Positions 8,026 through 17,518 of a stretch of DNA of 64,000 nucleotides are shown here, one piece after another. The stretch comes from Flavobacterium tyrosinilyticum (GTDB taxonomy: Bacteria > Bacteroidota > Bacteroidia > Flavobacteriales > Flavobacteriaceae), in the NCBI RefSeq assembly GCF_023656565.1, contig NZ_JAMOKG010000003.1, positions 372,001-436,000 of the forward strand. Direction: 5' to 3'. Every line of letters begins with the position of its first letter. Within the stretch, counting starts at the first letter, position 1. A model generated the notes under the pieces. It had not been told where the DNA came from. It saw only the letters and a program-made list of their open reading frames with translations, and did not search any database. The position numbers and the translations under genes are program-made.

Positions 8026-9084
8026 ATGATGGAAGCTACAAAACATGGTGTCATTTTAGAAAAAACAGATCGAAATTTTGAAGAATTAGGTGTTTTAAAT
8101 CCTGCGATTTATCAAGACGAAAATACTGTTCACATGTTTTATAGAGCTGCAAAAAGAGGGAACTTTTCTACTATTGGTTACTGCCGTTTTGAAGGACCAA
8201 CAACATTAGTCGAAAGAAATACACAGCCCATCTTTGTACCAGATTATATTTATGAAATTCATGGTGTAGAAGATCCGAGGATTACCAAAATTGACGATAG
8301 GTTTTACATGACTTATGTTACTTATGACGGAATTAACGCCTGTGCCGCATTGGCGATTTCAAAAGATTTAAAAGTTTTTAAAAAGAAAGGAATTATAACG
8401 CCAAAATTCATGCTTCACGAATTTACAAATTTGATTCGAAAGCATTTACAAAATCCAAGCATCGCTAAGATTTTGGCTTTTAATACCGAAAGAAATTATC
8501 CGCTGACGGAAACTATTAAAGAGAATCTGTTTGTTTGGGATAAAAATGTAGTTCTTTTTCCGAAAAAATTCAATGGGAAATTTGTTGCCTTGCATCGCAT
8601 ATTTCCATCGATTCAGATTTTTTCGTTTGAAAAGAAATCAGAATTAACAGAAGATTTTTGGAAAAACTATTTAAAAAATCTTCCAGATTACATTGTAATG
8701 GAACCTAAATATGATCACGAAACAAGTCATATCGGTCCAGGAGCCCCGCCAATAGAAACAGCAGATGGCTGGCTTTTAATATATCATGCTGCAGAAAGAA
8801 GAGAAAAAGGATTGGTTTATCATGCCGCCGCTGTTTTACTGGATTTAGAAGATCCATCAAAAGTTATAGGACGACTGCCAAAACCCATTATTACTCCTTC
8901 TGAATATTATGAAAGACATGGTTATGTCAATTATGTGGTTTTCCCGACTGGAACTGCCATTTTTGACGGCCAATTATATATTTACTATGGCGCTGCCGAT
9001 GATAAGATTGCGGTAGCCTCCTTGAACCTGAACGAGTTATTAACCGAGCTAAAAAAGAATCCCAATGAAGACAATATCAAATAA
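8026..9084 (+). CDS. GH130-family beta-mannoside phosphorylase/hydrolase-like protein
   Basis: 352 residues without a signal peptide, so probably cytosolic. The five-bladed propeller signature of GH130 is visible: GVEDPRITKIDDRFYMTYV near residues 83-101 and HIGPGAPPIETADGWLLIYH near 240-259. GH130 enzymes mostly phosphorolyse beta-1,2 or beta-1,4 mannosides to mannose-1-phosphate, and some are hydrolases. The 3' end overlaps the next gene by 20 bases, implying co-translation and a shared pathway with the glycosyltransferase. Start 8026 or 8029 (two adjacent ATGs). Linkage specificity cannot be read from sequence by eye. Confidence 0.9.
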   Translation: MMEATKHGVILEKTDRNFEELGVLNPAIYQDENTVHMFYRAAKRGNFSTIGYCRFEGPTTLVERNTQPIFVPDYIYEIHGVEDPRITKIDDRFYMTYVTYDGINACAALAISKDLKVFKKKGIITPKFMLHEFTNLIRKHLQNPSIAKILAFNTERNYPLTETIKENLFVWDKNVVLFPKKFNGKFVALHRIFPSIQIFSFEKKSELTEDFWKNYLKNLPDYIVMEPKYDHETSHIGPGAPPIETADGWLLIYHAAERREKGLVYHAAAVLLDLEDPSKVIGRLPKPIITPSEYYERHGYVNYVVFPTGTAIFDGQLYIYYGAADDKIAVASLNLNELLTELKKNPNEDNIK

Positions 9085-11335
9085 ATCAAAAATAGTTTTT
9101 TTATCTACTTTTCCGCCAACGCAATGCGGCATAGCAACTTATACGCAAGATACCATAAAAGGAATTACAGACGTTTACGGTAAATCTATAAAATGTGAAA
9201 TTTGCGAACTGGTTAATGAACCAAAGGAGCATCCGACACAGGCATATACCTTAAACACAAAAAATAAAGCAGAATATGCTAAAGTAGCAGAAGAAATCAA
9301 TAAGGATGAAGCTGTGAAACTAGTTCATATTCAGCATGAATTTGGTTTGTTTTCAGGAAATTACGGAGATGATCTTTTAGAATTTTTAAATGTTATTAAA
9401 GCCCCTGTTACTTATACTTTTCATAGTGTTATTCCGAATCCAAATGACGAATTGAGAACATTCGTAAAGCTATTGTTGAGCTACAGCAATTCGGTTTTTG
9501 TGATGACTAATAGATCTAAAGAAATTCTAATTAATGACTATGAAATTGATGAAGAAATAATTACTTGCGTACCCCATGGAACCCATATTGTAATATATGA
9601 AACTCCAGAAAAGGCAAAAGAAAAATTAAATATTCAAGACAGATTAGTACTTTCAACTTTCGGCCTTTTGGGTGAAGGTAAAAATATAGAAACAGGCTTA
9701 CAGGCTCTACCAAAAATTATCGAAAAGGCACCAAACGCTTTATATCTAATTATCGGAAAAACACACCCCAATTTAATAAAAGACGGTGTCGATACTTACA
9801 GAGACAAATTAGAAGGCATCGTGAAAGAATTGAACCTTCAGGATAATGTTCGTTTTGTCAATCAATATTTAGATACCGATGCACTTTTAGAATATCTACA
9901 AGCAACAGATATTTATATGTTTACATCCAAAGACCCGAATCAGGCAGTAAGCGGCACTTTTGCTTATGCAATGAGTTGCGCATGTCCGATTGTGGCTTCC
10001 AAAATTCCGCATACCAAAGAAGTATTAACTCCAGATTCTGGTATTTTAGTTGATATTGGAAATGTCGATCAGTTTGCTGAGGCCGCAATTAAATTGATTG
10101 GAGATGAGAATTTGAGACACGAAATGGGGATCAATTCTTTTACAAAAATGCGTGCCTCTTCTTGGGAAAATGCTGCAATAACTCATATGAATACGTATAA
10201 AAACCTGATCAAAAACCCGTCAGAGATCAAATACAGCTATCCTCCTATTCAGTTAAAACATATCAAAAAACTAACTACAGAATTAGGAATTATTCAGTTC
10301 AGTAAAATTTCTATTCCAGATTTAGATTCAGGATATACTTTAGATGATAATGCAAGAGCTTTAATTGCGTTCTGTATGCATTACAAACAAACTCAGGACA
10401 AAGACGATCTAGCTTATATTTTAATTTATTTAGATTTCATTCAACGCTGTCAAAAACCAAAAGGAGACTTTATCAATTATGTCGATCAGGAAAACCGCGA
10501 ACATGTAGAACAAAATGCTGAAGTAAATTTAGAAGATTCTAATGCAAGAGCTATTTGGGCTTTAGGAACTGTAGTCTCTATGTCAGACATTCTTCCTGAA
10601 GCTATTACAAAAAAAGCAACAAAATGTTTGTTAAACTCTCTAAAATGGACCGAAACTATTCAGTCGCCACGTTCTATTGGTTTTGCAACAAAAGGTTTGT
10701 ATTTGTACCATACTACAGTTCCTAATTTATACGTTGCCGCAATCATCAATAAATTGAATGCTAAACTTTTGGCCAACTATGAAGACACGGCAACAGAAGA
10801 TTGGCAATGGTTTGAAAATTATCTGACTTACGGAAATGGAACTCTTCCAGAATCGATGCTGTATGCTTATTTAATTACCAATAAACCGGTCTATAAAAAA
10901 GTGGCACTAGATTCATTAGACTTCTTAATTTCTAAAACATTTGTCGATGGAAACTTTAAAGCCATTTCTAACCAAAGTTGGCATCATAAAGGTTCAGAGC
11001 CTGATCAATACGGTGAACAGCCCATTGATGTTACTTACACAATTCAAACTTTAAATGCATTTTATAATGCCTTTAAAACACCAGAATATAAAAAGAAAAT
11101 GAAAGCGGCCTTTAACTGGTTTTTAGGTAAAAATCATTTGAATCAGATTATGTATAATCCTGTAAGCGGCGGGGGTTATGACGGACTTGAAAAACACAAT
11201 GTAAACTTAAACCAAGGCGCAGAATCTACTGTTTGCTATTTAACCGCAAGATTACTAATGGAAAAACTAGCCATGTCACAATCGCGTGTTATTCCGATAC
11301 AAAAATCAAGAAGCGGCATTGCTATAAATTTATAA
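9065..11335 (+). CDS. GT4 glycosyltransferase with C-terminal alpha/alpha-toroid-like domain
   Basis: 756 residues. The N-terminal GT-B fold (about 1-400) shows FLSTFPPTQCGIATYTQ for acceptor binding, GLLGEGKNIETGLQALPKI and a C-terminal nucleotide-sugar region ending in AVSGTFAYAMSCACPIVASK. Residues about 415-740 are a separate helical region with repeated aromatic and acidic motifs (SGYTLDDNARALIAF, NLEDSNARAIWALG, GTLPESMLYAYLI), resembling a six-hairpin glycosidase-type toroid. The gene overlaps the GH130 gene by 20 bases. A synthesis/phosphorolysis pair for an intracellular manno-oligosaccharide is my inference. No signal peptide is seen. Confidence 0.88.
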   Translation: MKTISNKSKIVFLSTFPPTQCGIATYTQDTIKGITDVYGKSIKCEICELVNEPKEHPTQAYTLNTKNKAEYAKVAEEINKDEAVKLVHIQHEFGLFSGNYGDDLLEFLNVIKAPVTYTFHSVIPNPNDELRTFVKLLLSYSNSVFVMTNRSKEILINDYEIDEEIITCVPHGTHIVIYETPEKAKEKLNIQDRLVLSTFGLLGEGKNIETGLQALPKIIEKAPNALYLIIGKTHPNLIKDGVDTYRDKLEGIVKELNLQDNVRFVNQYLDTDALLEYLQATDIYMFTSKDPNQAVSGTFAYAMSCACPIVASKIPHTKEVLTPDSGILVDIGNVDQFAEAAIKLIGDENLRHEMGINSFTKMRASSWENAAITHMNTYKNLIKNPSEIKYSYPPIQLKHIKKLTTELGIIQFSKISIPDLDSGYTLDDNARALIAFCMHYKQTQDKDDLAYILIYLDFIQRCQKPKGDFINYVDQENREHVEQNAEVNLEDSNARAIWALGTVVSMSDILPEAITKKATKCLLNSLKWTETIQSPRSIGFATKGLYLYHTTVPNLYVAAIINKLNAKLLANYEDTATEDWQWFENYLTYGNGTLPESMLYAYLITNKPVYKKVALDSLDFLISKTFVDGNFKAISNQSWHHKGSEPDQYGEQPIDVTYTIQTLNAFYNAFKTPEYKKKMKAAFNWFLGKNHLNQIMYNPVSGGGYDGLEKHNVNLNQGAESTVCYLTARLLMEKLAMSQSRVIPIQKSRSGIAINL

Positions 11336-11380
11336 GAAAAAATACTGGAGCTAACCAAATACTTCATTTTTAAACCCTGA

Positions 11381-11410
11381 AAATCCCTTTCTTAATGAAA
11401 GGGATTTTTT
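11381..11410 (+). terminator. Strong Rho-independent terminator
   Basis: An 11-bp perfect stem, AAATCCCTTTC / GAAAGGGATTT, with a 5-base loop, followed by T residues. It ends the GH130-GT4 operon. Confidence 0.92.
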
Positions 11411-11599
11411 GTTTGCGGGCAGCAACGTCAAAGTGTTTTAATTATTGTGAGCTTATGAAAATTATATAAGGCTGATGAAAAGTTGTGTAATATATTTTAA
11501 CAAGTATTGAGCTAACTTTCCTATATAATTTAATGATTTGAAAAAAGTGTTAAATAATTGATTTTCATTTCACATCATTCACCTTAAAACCAAAACATT

Positions 11600-12358
11600 T
11601 TGATCGTTGCTATTAAAAATACATTCGCCGAAATTGGAGAGACCACCTTATTCGCCAAAAGGTTTTTTAAGGAGGTTTTTATTCCGCCCTATGAGACCAA
11701 GGAGTTTCTAAAACAATGTTATGTTATAGGATATAAATCTCTGCCATTGGTCGCTATTACCGGTTTTATAATGGGATTGGTACTTACACTGCAATCGCGT
11801 CCGACGTTGGTAAAATTTGGTGCAGAATCTTGGCTTCCTGGAATGGTGGCGCTTTCGCTGATAAGAGAAATTGCACCCGTAATTACTGCATTGATTTGTG
11901 CCGGAAAAATTTCATCTGGAATTGGAGCCGAATTAGGATCAATGAAAGTAACCGAACAGATTGATGCTATGGAAGTTTCTGCCGTTAATCCGTATAACTA
12001 TTTAGTGGTAACAAGAGTGCTAGCCTGCACTTTGATGGTTCCGCTTTTAGTGTTTTTTGCCGATGCTGTCGGAATAATTGGCGGTTATGTAGGCATTAAC
12101 ATTCATGGCGATGTCAACTTCTATAGATTTTTAACCCAGATCATTCAATCCTTAGAATTCTTAGATCTCTTTCCAGCCACTATTAAAACTTTCTTTTTTG
12201 GATTTTTTATAGGAATGATTGGCTGTTACAAAGGTTTTAATGCTTCTAACGGAACAGAAAGTGTGGGTCAGGCTGCCAATTCTGCTGTTGTAACAGCGTC
12301 GTTGAGCATTTTTATTATAGATATGGTTGCTGTTCAAATAACCGATTTATTCTTTTAA
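11600..12358 (+). CDS. mlaE: MlaE-type lipid ABC transporter permease
   Basis: 252 residues with five to six membrane segments and the MlaE/YrbE signature, IREIAPVITALICAGKISSGIGAELGSM followed by VTEQIDAMEVSAVNPYNYLV. The permease belongs to the MlaFEDB-type complex, which moves phospholipids across the periplasm with an MCE protein. No ATG precedes the conserved N-terminus: an in-frame stop lies at 11585-11587 and the first plausible start is TTG at 11600, so a non-ATG start is likely. The ATPase gene follows after one base. Confidence 0.93.
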   Translation: MIVAIKNTFAEIGETTLFAKRFFKEVFIPPYETKEFLKQCYVIGYKSLPLVAITGFIMGLVLTLQSRPTLVKFGAESWLPGMVALSLIREIAPVITALICAGKISSGIGAELGSMKVTEQIDAMEVSAVNPYNYLVVTRVLACTLMVPLLVFFADAVGIIGGYVGINIHGDVNFYRFLTQIIQSLEFLDLFPATIKTFFFGFFIGMIGCYKGFNASNGTESVGQAANSAVVTASLSIFIIDMVAVQITDLFF

Positions 12359-12359
12359 A

Positions 12360-13139
12360 ATGATGAAAGAAAAACTACATAAAGAACCCAAAACAAAAGA
12401 GAAAGATAAAACTCCCATTATCGAGATTAAAGATCTTCATAAAACTTTTGGAAAAGATAATGCCGTTTTAAAGGGCGTAAATCTTACTTTGAATAAAGGC
12501 GAAGATTTAGTGGTTTTAGGACGTTCAGGTTCTGGAAAATCAGTCACGATAAAATGTATCGTTGGGCTAATAGAACCGGACAAAGGCGAAATCAAAGTTT
12601 TTGATGAAAACGTTCTTAATATTACAAAAAGCGAGCTGAATGAAATTAGAGTCCGAATCGGATTTTTGTTCCAAAGTGGTGCACTTTACGATTCGATGTC
12701 CGTGAGAGAAAATCTCGCTTTTACCTTGACCAAACACAAACGTGATTTAAGCCAAGAAGAAGTTGATAATGAAGTAATGGAAGCATTAGAAAGTGTAGGT
12801 CTTGCCGATGCCGTTGACAAAATGCCTTCTGAACTTTCGGGCGGTATGAAAAAAAGAATTGGTCTGGCGCGCACGCTAATCTTAAAACCAGAAATTATTT
12901 TGTACGATGAACCCACAACGGGTTTGGACACGATAACTTCAAGAGAAATCAGCGAATTGATCTTGGATATTAAACACAAACAAAAAACTTCTTCCATCAT
13001 TATTACTCACGATATGGCCTGCGCAAAAATGACCGCCGATCGAATTGTAGTTTTAAAAGAAGGAGTAATTCACGCCGAAGGAACATACGAAGAATTAGAA
13101 AAAGACGAAGACGAATGGGTACGCTCATTTTTTGAATAA
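12360..13139 (+). CDS. mlaF: MlaF-type ABC transporter ATP-binding protein
   Basis: 259 residues. Walker A is GRSGSGKS (about 58-65), the ABC signature is LSGGMKKRIGLARTL (about 159-173) and Walker B is ILYDEPTTGLD; the switch His follows in IIITHDM. These match MlaF ATPases, which energise lipid transport with MlaE. The first 20 residues are a charged extension before the domain. The gene sits one base after mlaE and 23 bases before the MCE protein gene, so the three form one operon. Direction of transport (retrograde or anterograde) is not decided by sequence. Confidence 0.95.
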   Translation: MMKEKLHKEPKTKEKDKTPIIEIKDLHKTFGKDNAVLKGVNLTLNKGEDLVVLGRSGSGKSVTIKCIVGLIEPDKGEIKVFDENVLNITKSELNEIRVRIGFLFQSGALYDSMSVRENLAFTLTKHKRDLSQEEVDNEVMEALESVGLADAVDKMPSELSGGMKKRIGLARTLILKPEIILYDEPTTGLDTITSREISELILDIKHKQKTSSIIITHDMACAKMTADRIVVLKEGVIHAEGTYEELEKDEDEWVRSFFE

Positions 13140-13162
13140 AGCAAAATAAAATAATAGAAATC

Positions 13163-13999
13163 ATGGAAAAGGAATCTGGATATACTTGGAAATTAGGAAT
13201 GTTTGTAACGATAGGTTTACTGCTTTTTATAATGGCCGTATATTTTATCGGAAAACAGCAAAATCTTTTTGGTTCAACCTTTCATATTAGTTCTCAGTTT
13301 AAAACTGTAAGCGGTTTAGAAGTCGGAAATAATGTTCGCTTTTCTGGAATTAATGTTGGAACAGTAGAACAAATTCAGTTAAAAAATGACTCGACAGTAC
13401 GAGTTGTTTTGGTCATGAAAGAAGAAGTTCGAAAATTCATTAAAACGGATGCCACGGCCAGTATTGGTTCAGATGGTTTAATGGGCGACAAAGTTTTAAC
13501 CATTTCTCCAGGCGCTAAATCCCAAAAAGAGATTGAAGACAACGGGCAGATTGCTTCTGTTGACGGAATTGAAATGCACGATATAATGAAAAGCGTTAAG
13601 AAAAGCGTCGATAATATCGGTGTGATTTCAGACGAAATAGCCATTTTTAGCCACAGCATGAACAACGGAAACGGCGCTTTAGCAAGATTGGTCAAAGATG
13701 ATAAAATGGCCAACAGCGTTTCGAATACGCTTTCTAATCTAGAAACAGGTACAAAAGGCTTCAGTGAAAATATGGAAGCGGCAAAAAGCAATTTCCTATT
13801 TAGAGGCTATTTCAAGAAAAAAGAAAAAGAGAAAAAAGAGAAGCAAGAAGAAAGAAAAGAGAAACAAGAGGAAAAGAAAGAAAAGCAAGAAGAAGCTAAA
13901 AAAGAGAAAGAAGAAAAAGCTGCCAAAGAAAAGGAGCAAAAAGAGAAAGAAGAAAAGCAAAAACAGGAAGACGCTAAAAAGGCAGAAATTAAAAATTAA
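13163..13999 (+). CDS. mlaD: MCE-domain (MlaD-type) lipid-binding protein
   Basis: 278 residues. An N-terminal membrane anchor (about 10-27) is followed by one MCE domain (about 38-120, with VSGLEVGNNVRFSGINVGTV), then a helical region to about 215. The last 60 residues (13816-13999) are almost entirely Lys, Glu, Gln and Arg and would form a highly charged single helix or coiled coil. The underlying DNA is nearly pure purine. MCE proteins assemble as hexamers and hand lipids to the MlaEF transporter encoded just upstream. Confidence 0.93.
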   Translation: MEKESGYTWKLGMFVTIGLLLFIMAVYFIGKQQNLFGSTFHISSQFKTVSGLEVGNNVRFSGINVGTVEQIQLKNDSTVRVVLVMKEEVRKFIKTDATASIGSDGLMGDKVLTISPGAKSQKEIEDNGQIASVDGIEMHDIMKSVKKSVDNIGVISDEIAIFSHSMNNGNGALARLVKDDKMANSVSNTLSNLETGTKGFSENMEAAKSNFLFRGYFKKKEKEKKEKQEERKEKQEEKKEKQEEAKKEKEEKAAKEKEQKEKEEKQKQEDAKKAEIKN

Positions 14000-14042
14000 A
14001 TTCCAAATTTTTAAACTCCAAATTCCAATTCTCATTTTATGT

Positions 14043-14126
14043 CTTCCTGAGCGAAGTCGAAGGATCGCATGTTTAATCTATTCTGTGCGTTCTTAGGACG
14101 TGTCCTTCGACTTGGCTCAGGAGGAC
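14043..14126. repeat. Inverted repeat with GAAGTCGAAGGA / TCCTTCGACTT arms
   Basis: TCCTGAGCGAAGTCGAAGGA (14045-14064) is the near reverse complement of 14103-14122. It lies between mlaD and the AsmA-like gene and could end the mla transcript, although it lacks a clear T tract. Confidence 0.75.
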
Positions 14127-14180
14127 AAATATTTTGAAAAGCCTAGTATATCAAAATTCACAATTCACAATTAAAACTAT

Positions 14181-17000
14181 ATGCCAAGTCAATTCAAACA
14201 TACCGCCTTAAAAGTTTTAAAAATTACTGGAATTACGATTGCGGTAATTTTGTTTTTGCTGTTTATTATTCCGTTGCTTTTTCCTGGAAAAATCGCTTCG
14301 GAAGTGAAGAAAATTGCTAACGAGCGTCTGGATACTAAATTGGAATTTACTAAATCTAAACTTTCGTTTTTTACGCATTTTCCATCATTAACTGTTTCGC
14401 TAGACGATTTATCTTTAACAGGATCTAAACCTTTCAGCAATGATACTTTATTAAGAGCTGATCAAGTTGCATTTGGAATTGATATCAAAAGGCTGCTTTT
14501 TGATAACGAAGTTAAAATCAATAAACTTTATGTTTCCGATGCTTTAATAAATGTAATGGTCAACACAAAAGGTCAAGCCAATTATAATATTTATGTAGCA
14601 CCCGAAGATCGAAACAAAAAAGAAGATCCGAATGCTCCAGAAGAAGGAACAGCAATTCGATTGGAACGTATTGATTTACAAAACTGCCACGTCAAATATA
14701 ACGACCGTTCGGCAAAGATTCTAGTTGATGCAAAAGGCTTTAATTATATTGGAAAAGGAAATTTGAGCGAAGATATTTTTGACTTGGCAACCGATGCTAA
14801 AATTGACGAACTGGATTTCTATTATGATCGAACTGGCTACTTAAGAAAGAAAAAAGTCAGTGCCGATTTAATTACAAGAATCAATACACACGCACTTACT
14901 TTTATTTTACAAAAAAATGAACTTCATATCAATAAACTGCCTTTAAAGTTTACTGGTCTTTTTTCCATTTTAAGAGATGGGTATAAAATCAATATTAAAG
15001 CGGCTTCAGAGAATACAACGGTAAAAGATTTATTGTCTGTAATGCCACCCGAATATTTAACGTGGCTGGAAAGAACAGAGATTTCAGGACGTAGTGATTT
15101 ACTGCTCACTTTTAAAGGAGACTATAACGTTCAGAAAAAACAAAAACCAAACTTGGCTTTCAATTTAAAAATTAATGAAGGCTCGGTAAATTATAAAAAT
15201 GCTCCAGTTCCTTTAACCGATTTTCAAATGGATTTGAATGCCATGCTTCCCTCTTTAGATACCGAACAATTACTGGTTAATTTGCGAACCTTGAAGTTTA
15301 AAGTGGGCGAAAAAGATTATTTTAATGCTTATCTGCACAGCAAAGGTTTAAGCGAAATGTCGATTAATGCGAGCGTGAAGGGCGCTTTAGACCTTGCTGT
15401 TGTTGATGCTGCTTTAGGATTGGAAAATATGGATTTGAAAGGAATTCTAAAAACCGATATTAAGGCTCGAGGCGTTTTTAGCACCACAAAAAAATTATTT
15501 CCTAAAACGATCGGAGGCATTTCTTTGCGAAACGGCTGGCTTAAAACAAAATATTATCCCAATCCTATTACCAATATCACTTTTATAGCTAATATGCTGA
15601 ATAAAGCGGGAACTTATCAGGATCTGATTGTTGCAGTCGCGCCTTTTTCTTTTGTTTTTGAAGGAAATCCGGTTTATGTCAATGCCACTTTATCCGATTT
15701 TAGCGATTTGGCTTATAATGCCAAAATTAAAGGAGAACTGAATGTAGGCAGAATCTATCAGGTTTTCTCTCAAAAAGGGCTTGACTTAACAGGTTATGCC
15801 AAAGCAGATCTTTCTTTAAAAGGAAAACAAAGCTACGCTACAACCGGCCAATATGATAAATTGGATAACAGAGGAACATTGCTGCTAAAAGACATAAAAG
15901 CAACTTCAGAATTATTTCCGAAAGCTTTTTATATCAAACAAGGGAATTTCCGTTTTCAGAATGAAAAAATGTGGTTTGAAAAATTCAATGCTTCGTACGG
16001 AAAATCAGATTTTGACATTAACGGTTATCTGCTCAATACCATCAATTATTTCTTAGAATCAAAAGGGACTTTGAGCGGCAATTTCAACTTAAAATCAAAA
16101 CTGATTAATGTAGATGAATTTATGGCGCTTGAAGAAGGCGAAAATAAAGATCGAAACCTAGAAGTCGAATATGCTAAAGAAGATCATCCGAAAATGAGCG
16201 GTGTGGTCATTATTCCAGAAAACCTAAATGTCACTTTAAATGCAAATGCAGACAAAATAGAATTCAATAAATTGATATTTAACAAACTGAATGGAAAAAT
16301 AGGTGTGAAAAAAGAAGGATTTTACTTAGAAAATATTACCTTTAATATCATCGACTGTGTTTTAGGGATTAATGCATTGTATAAAGACGAGTCTCCGACC
16401 TCGGCCCATTTTGATGCTCATTTTACAGCAAAAGACTTTGATGTACAGCGAGCTTACAAAGAAATTCCGATGTTTCATGATATGGTTACTGCCGCTGAAA
16501 AAGCGCACGGAAAAATCTCTGTTGACTATAAAGTAAAAGGAGATTTGAACGGAAATATGGGACCTATTTATGAATCTATGCACGGCGGAGGAACCATTAA
16601 TTTACGTGATGTTCAAATTAAGGGTCTGAAACTTTTTGATGGAATTAGTTCTAAAACAGGACAAAATGGTTTGAACAATCCGGACATGAAAGGAATTGAA
16701 ATCAAATCGACTATAGATAAGAATCTTATAAATATTGAGCCATTTACCTTTAGCGTAGCGAGTTTTAGGCCAACTATTAAAGGAACTACAAGCTTTGACG
16801 GACTTCTGGATTTAAGAATGCGTTTAGGACTTCCGCTTTTCGGAATTATAGGTTTTCCAATTGTAATTACTGGAACACACGACGCTCCAAAAATTAAAAT
16901 ATTCAGTAAAACAGGACAAGAAATTAATCCGGCTGTTTATGATGAAAAAAACAATAAAGTAATTCGAAAAGAAAAAGTTAGCAAACCCAAAACAAAATAG
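14181..17000 (+). CDS. AsmA-family protein, large
   Basis: 939 residues with a single N-terminal membrane helix (about 13-35) and then a long repeating beta-rich sequence, ending with the AsmA C-terminal pattern (KLFDGISSKTGQNGLNNPDM near 815-835 and LRMRLGLPLFGIIGFPIVIT near 875-895). AsmA-like proteins such as TamB, YhdP and YdbH form long hydrophobic grooves and are implicated in moving phospholipids to the outer membrane. Its place directly after mlaEFD supports a lipid-transport role. The C-terminal tail is basic. The next gene starts two bases after the stop. Confidence 0.9.
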   Translation: MPSQFKHTALKVLKITGITIAVILFLLFIIPLLFPGKIASEVKKIANERLDTKLEFTKSKLSFFTHFPSLTVSLDDLSLTGSKPFSNDTLLRADQVAFGIDIKRLLFDNEVKINKLYVSDALINVMVNTKGQANYNIYVAPEDRNKKEDPNAPEEGTAIRLERIDLQNCHVKYNDRSAKILVDAKGFNYIGKGNLSEDIFDLATDAKIDELDFYYDRTGYLRKKKVSADLITRINTHALTFILQKNELHINKLPLKFTGLFSILRDGYKINIKAASENTTVKDLLSVMPPEYLTWLERTEISGRSDLLLTFKGDYNVQKKQKPNLAFNLKINEGSVNYKNAPVPLTDFQMDLNAMLPSLDTEQLLVNLRTLKFKVGEKDYFNAYLHSKGLSEMSINASVKGALDLAVVDAALGLENMDLKGILKTDIKARGVFSTTKKLFPKTIGGISLRNGWLKTKYYPNPITNITFIANMLNKAGTYQDLIVAVAPFSFVFEGNPVYVNATLSDFSDLAYNAKIKGELNVGRIYQVFSQKGLDLTGYAKADLSLKGKQSYATTGQYDKLDNRGTLLLKDIKATSELFPKAFYIKQGNFRFQNEKMWFEKFNASYGKSDFDINGYLLNTINYFLESKGTLSGNFNLKSKLINVDEFMALEEGENKDRNLEVEYAKEDHPKMSGVVIIPENLNVTLNANADKIEFNKLIFNKLNGKIGVKKEGFYLENITFNIIDCVLGINALYKDESPTSAHFDAHFTAKDFDVQRAYKEIPMFHDMVTAAEKAHGKISVDYKVKGDLNGNMGPIYESMHGGGTINLRDVQIKGLKLFDGISSKTGQNGLNNPDMKGIEIKSTIDKNLINIEPFTFSVASFRPTIKGTTSFDGLLDLRMRLGLPLFGIIGFPIVITGTHDAPKIKIFSKTGQEINPAVYDEKNNKVIRKEKVSKPKTK

Positions 17001-17002
17001 CA

Positions 17003-17518
17003 ATGAATTCAAAATCTCAGCATAAAAACAGTTCATTCGAGAAGTTTGCTTTAAAAGTTTCTAAAGCCGCTGGAAGCACACCCGCTTTTATAGGGGCTCT
17101 TTTTCTTGTTATTGGATGGGCTATTTCAGGGCCAATTTTCGATTATTCTGAAACTTGGCAATTGGTAATCAATACAGGCACAACGATTATCACTTTTTTA
17201 ATGGTTTTTTTGATTCAGAAAGCACAAAATAAAGATTCTCTTGCCATTCAGTTAAAATTAAACGAGCTAGTGGCATCCAACGATTTATCGAGCAATAGCC
17301 TTGTTGATGTCGAAAATATGACCGAAGAAGAGATGAAGATTATTCAGAAATATTACCATCACTTAAGCCAGTTGGCAAAAAAAGACAAAACGATTAGAAC
17401 ATCGCATTCTATTGCCGAAGCAGAAGAAGTTCATAGTCGCAAAAAAGAGAAAAAAAGTAAACCAAATAACACTAAAAATAATACCAAAAACACCTCTAAA
17501 AAAATAACCAAAAAATGA
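17003..17518 (+). CDS. Low-affinity iron permease family small membrane protein
   Basis: 171 residues. The region 10-100 contains two membrane helices within the pattern FEKFALKVSKAAGSTPAFIG, FLVIGWAISGP and NTGTTIITFLMVFLIQ, matching the family named after fungal low-affinity Fe permease (PF04120-like). The rest is a soluble helical part, with SLAIQLKLNELV, and a Lys/Asn/Thr-rich tail. Bacterial members are mostly uncharacterised, so iron transport is not established. It overlaps the next gene by four bases (ATGA), indicating translational coupling. Confidence 0.85.
   Translation: MNSKSQHKNSSFEKFALKVSKAAGSTPAFIGALFLVIGWAISGPIFDYSETWQLVINTGTTIITFLMVFLIQKAQNKDSLAIQLKLNELVASNDLSSNSLVDVENMTEEEMKIIQKYYHHLSQLAKKDKTIRTSHSIAEAEEVHSRKKEKKSKPNNTKNNTKNTSKKITKK

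Noticed and set aside
13764..14096. Open frames on both strands over the mlaD 3' end
   Set aside because: They arise from the purine-rich Lys/Glu codons and give only Lys/Arg or Phe/Leu low-complexity products.
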